From positions 104,823-168,822 of the forward strand of contig JAJXTO010000001.1 of assembly GCA_021783695.1 (NCBI GenBank): a DNA stretch of 64,000 bases, given 5' to 3'. Positions within the stretch are counted from its first letter, which is position 1. Each line of letters starts with the position of its first letter. The position numbers and the translations under genes were made by a program. Origin of the DNA: Pseudomonadota bacterium. GTDB taxonomy: Bacteria > Pseudomonadota > Gammaproteobacteria > Burkholderiales > Burkholderiaceae_C. Positions 63,239 to 64,000 of the stretch are shown piece after piece. The notes under the pieces were generated by a model. That model was given only the letters and a program-made list of their open reading frames with translations. It did not search any database and had not been told where the DNA came from.

Positions 63239-64000
63239 TCAACTGGCCTGCTGCTCCAAGGAGAAATGCGCACCCTGAAACTGGCCGAGCACGCCGGTCA
63301 ACCAGGGCAACAGGTCGCGCAGTGTGGCGTGCAGCGTCCAGGGCGGATTGATGAGAAACATGCCGCTGCCCAGCAGGCCGAAGCCGCTGGCGTCGGGTTC
63401 GCGCACCTGCATGCGCACATCGAGCCAGTCGGCCTGGCCCGCGATGCGGCGCAATTGCTGCGGCAGCAGATGCGATTCGCGTCGCTGCAGCACCGGGTAC
63501 CACACGGCGTAGGTGCCGACGGCGAAGCGGGTGAGCGCGTCGCTCAGGGTGTTGCGCAGCGCGGCGTAGTCGGTCTTCAGCTCATACGAGGGATCGAGCA
63601 GCACCACGGCGCGGCGGTCGAGCGGTGGCAGCAGGCTCTTGAGCGCGGCAAAGCCGTCGGCGCAGCGCACCTGCACCCCCGGCTGCGCGCCGTACGTCGC
63701 GTCGAGCAGGCGGTGATCGCTGGGATGCAGTTCGAACAGCCGCAGCTTGTCCTGCGGGCGCATGAGCTGATGGGCGATGGCGGGCGAGCCGGGGTAATGG
63801 AGCAGCGGGCCGCCTGTGTTGAAGGCGCGGATCTGCGCCAGATAGTCGGCCACTGCCTCAGGGAGGGTGTCGCCCCCCACGCCCGCTTTCGCGCGCTGCC
63901 CCCCGAGGGGGCTGCCCCCGCCTTGGGACGGCCCGGCGGCGGGGGCGTTCTTGCACGCCCATAGCCGCCCGATGCCGTCGGCGTATTCGGCGTTTTTTTG
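63239..64000 (-). CDS. rlmJ: RlmJ, 23S rRNA adenine-2030 N6-methyltransferase (5' end beyond window)
   Basis: The C-terminal ~254 residues of RlmJ; the frame stays open to the window edge, where it reads KNAEYADGIGRLW. Conserved parts are LLHYPGSPAIAHQLMR, ELHPSDHRLLD, CADGFAAL, VVLLDPSYELKTDY (methylation motif IV, here DPSY rather than DPPY), YAVWYPVL and FLINPPW. Between GIGRLW and DTLPEAVADYL the protein has about 27 extra residues (Gly/Pro/Ala/Gln) absent from E. coli RlmJ, coded by the GC-rich repeat also seen in tamB. The true start lies outside, so total length is unknown. Confidence 0.9.
   Translation of the reverse strand, partial: QKNAEYADGIGRLWACKNAPAAGPSQGGGSPLGGQRAKAGVGGDTLPEAVADYLAQIRAFNTGGPLLHYPGSPAIAHQLMRPQDKLRLFELHPSDHRLLDATYGAQPGVQVRCADGFAALKSLLPPLDRRAVVLLDPSYELKTDYAALRNTLSDALTRFAVGTYAVWYPVLQRRESHLLPQQLRRIAGQADWLDVRMQVREPDASGFGLLGSGMFLINPPWTLHATLRDLLPWLTGVLGQFQGAHFSLEQQAS
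63882..63947 (-). repeat. GC-rich dispersed repeat, copy 2 (inside rlmJ)
   Basis: About 66 bases; read on the minus strand, the copy begins CGCCCCCGCCGCCGGGCC, continues through AAGGCGGGGGCAGC and holds a CCCCCTCGGGGGG palindrome core. It matches the tamB copy at 24036-24100 with about six differences in the first 53 positions. It codes for an in-frame insertion in RlmJ, in another reading frame than in tamB. Confidence 0.75.

Overview
The window is a GC-rich, densely coded stretch of a betaproteobacterial chromosome. Gene content and protein style suggest Burkholderiales, and a Thiomonas-like sulfur/arsenic-environment relative is my best guess. That guess rests on family resemblance (exported rhodanese, betaproteobacterial formate dehydrogenase cluster, UbiM-like hydroxylase, the uvrA-MFS-ssb and anmK-M23-M23-tyrS arrangements), not on a marker gene. 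I see no rRNA, tRNA, prophage, insertion sequence or CRISPR array.

Region 1 (1-12.4 kb) is respiratory. A minus-strand operon encodes a periplasmic, Tat-exported, cysteine-type formate dehydrogenase: small Tat protein, fdhA, lipoprotein, fdhB, cytochrome b subunit and small exported protein, followed by fdhD, DUF3305, DUF3306 and a 736-residue polyferredoxin. Most genes overlap or nearly touch. Divergent from it is a two-gene unit, a NarI/DsrM-like cytochrome b and a DsrK/HdrD-like CCG-domain Fe-S protein, ending in a strong hairpin terminator. Region 2 (12.4-17.1 kb) holds an MHS-type transporter with a large extracytoplasmic loop, an exported rhodanese, a soluble CZB zinc-binding protein and mscL.

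Region 3 (17.1-28.2 kb) is about the envelope: a response regulator / LysM-FecR protein / CHASE2 histidine kinase operon, divergent from tamA-tamB. Region 4 (28.2-36.3 kb) is a row of housekeeping and stress genes: class I glutamine amidotransferase-like hydrolase, di-haem cytochrome c peroxidase, ICMT-like methyltransferase, two small membrane proteins, glutathione transferase, HugZ-like protein, AmpG-like permease and aldo/keto reductase.

Region 5 (36.4-40.3 kb) is the most intriguing: a tightly coupled three-gene operon for an archaeal-type NMP/thymidine phosphorylase, a PRPP synthetase homologue and a beta-CASP metallo-beta-lactamase ribonuclease. Together they could form an RNA- or nucleotide-to-PRPP salvage route. 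Region 6 (40.7-44.1 kb) is a two-component system with a Met-rich sensor, divergent from a Met-rich Spy-like protein and a SHOCT membrane protein. It is followed by what looks like only the Tat signal of a lost multicopper oxidase.

Region 7 (44.1-55 kb) covers cell-wall recycling and information processing (anmK, two M23 proteins, tyrS, GlsB-like protein, uvrA, MFS permease, ssb). One M23 protein has lost a zinc ligand. Region 8 (55-64 kb) has a methyltransferase, OsmC-like protein, cydDC, a UbiM-like hydroxylase, a lipoamide-dehydrogenase-like flavoprotein, YegP and a 5'-truncated rlmJ running off the window. A GC-rich repeat of about 65 bp occurs inside both tamB and rlmJ, read in different frames.
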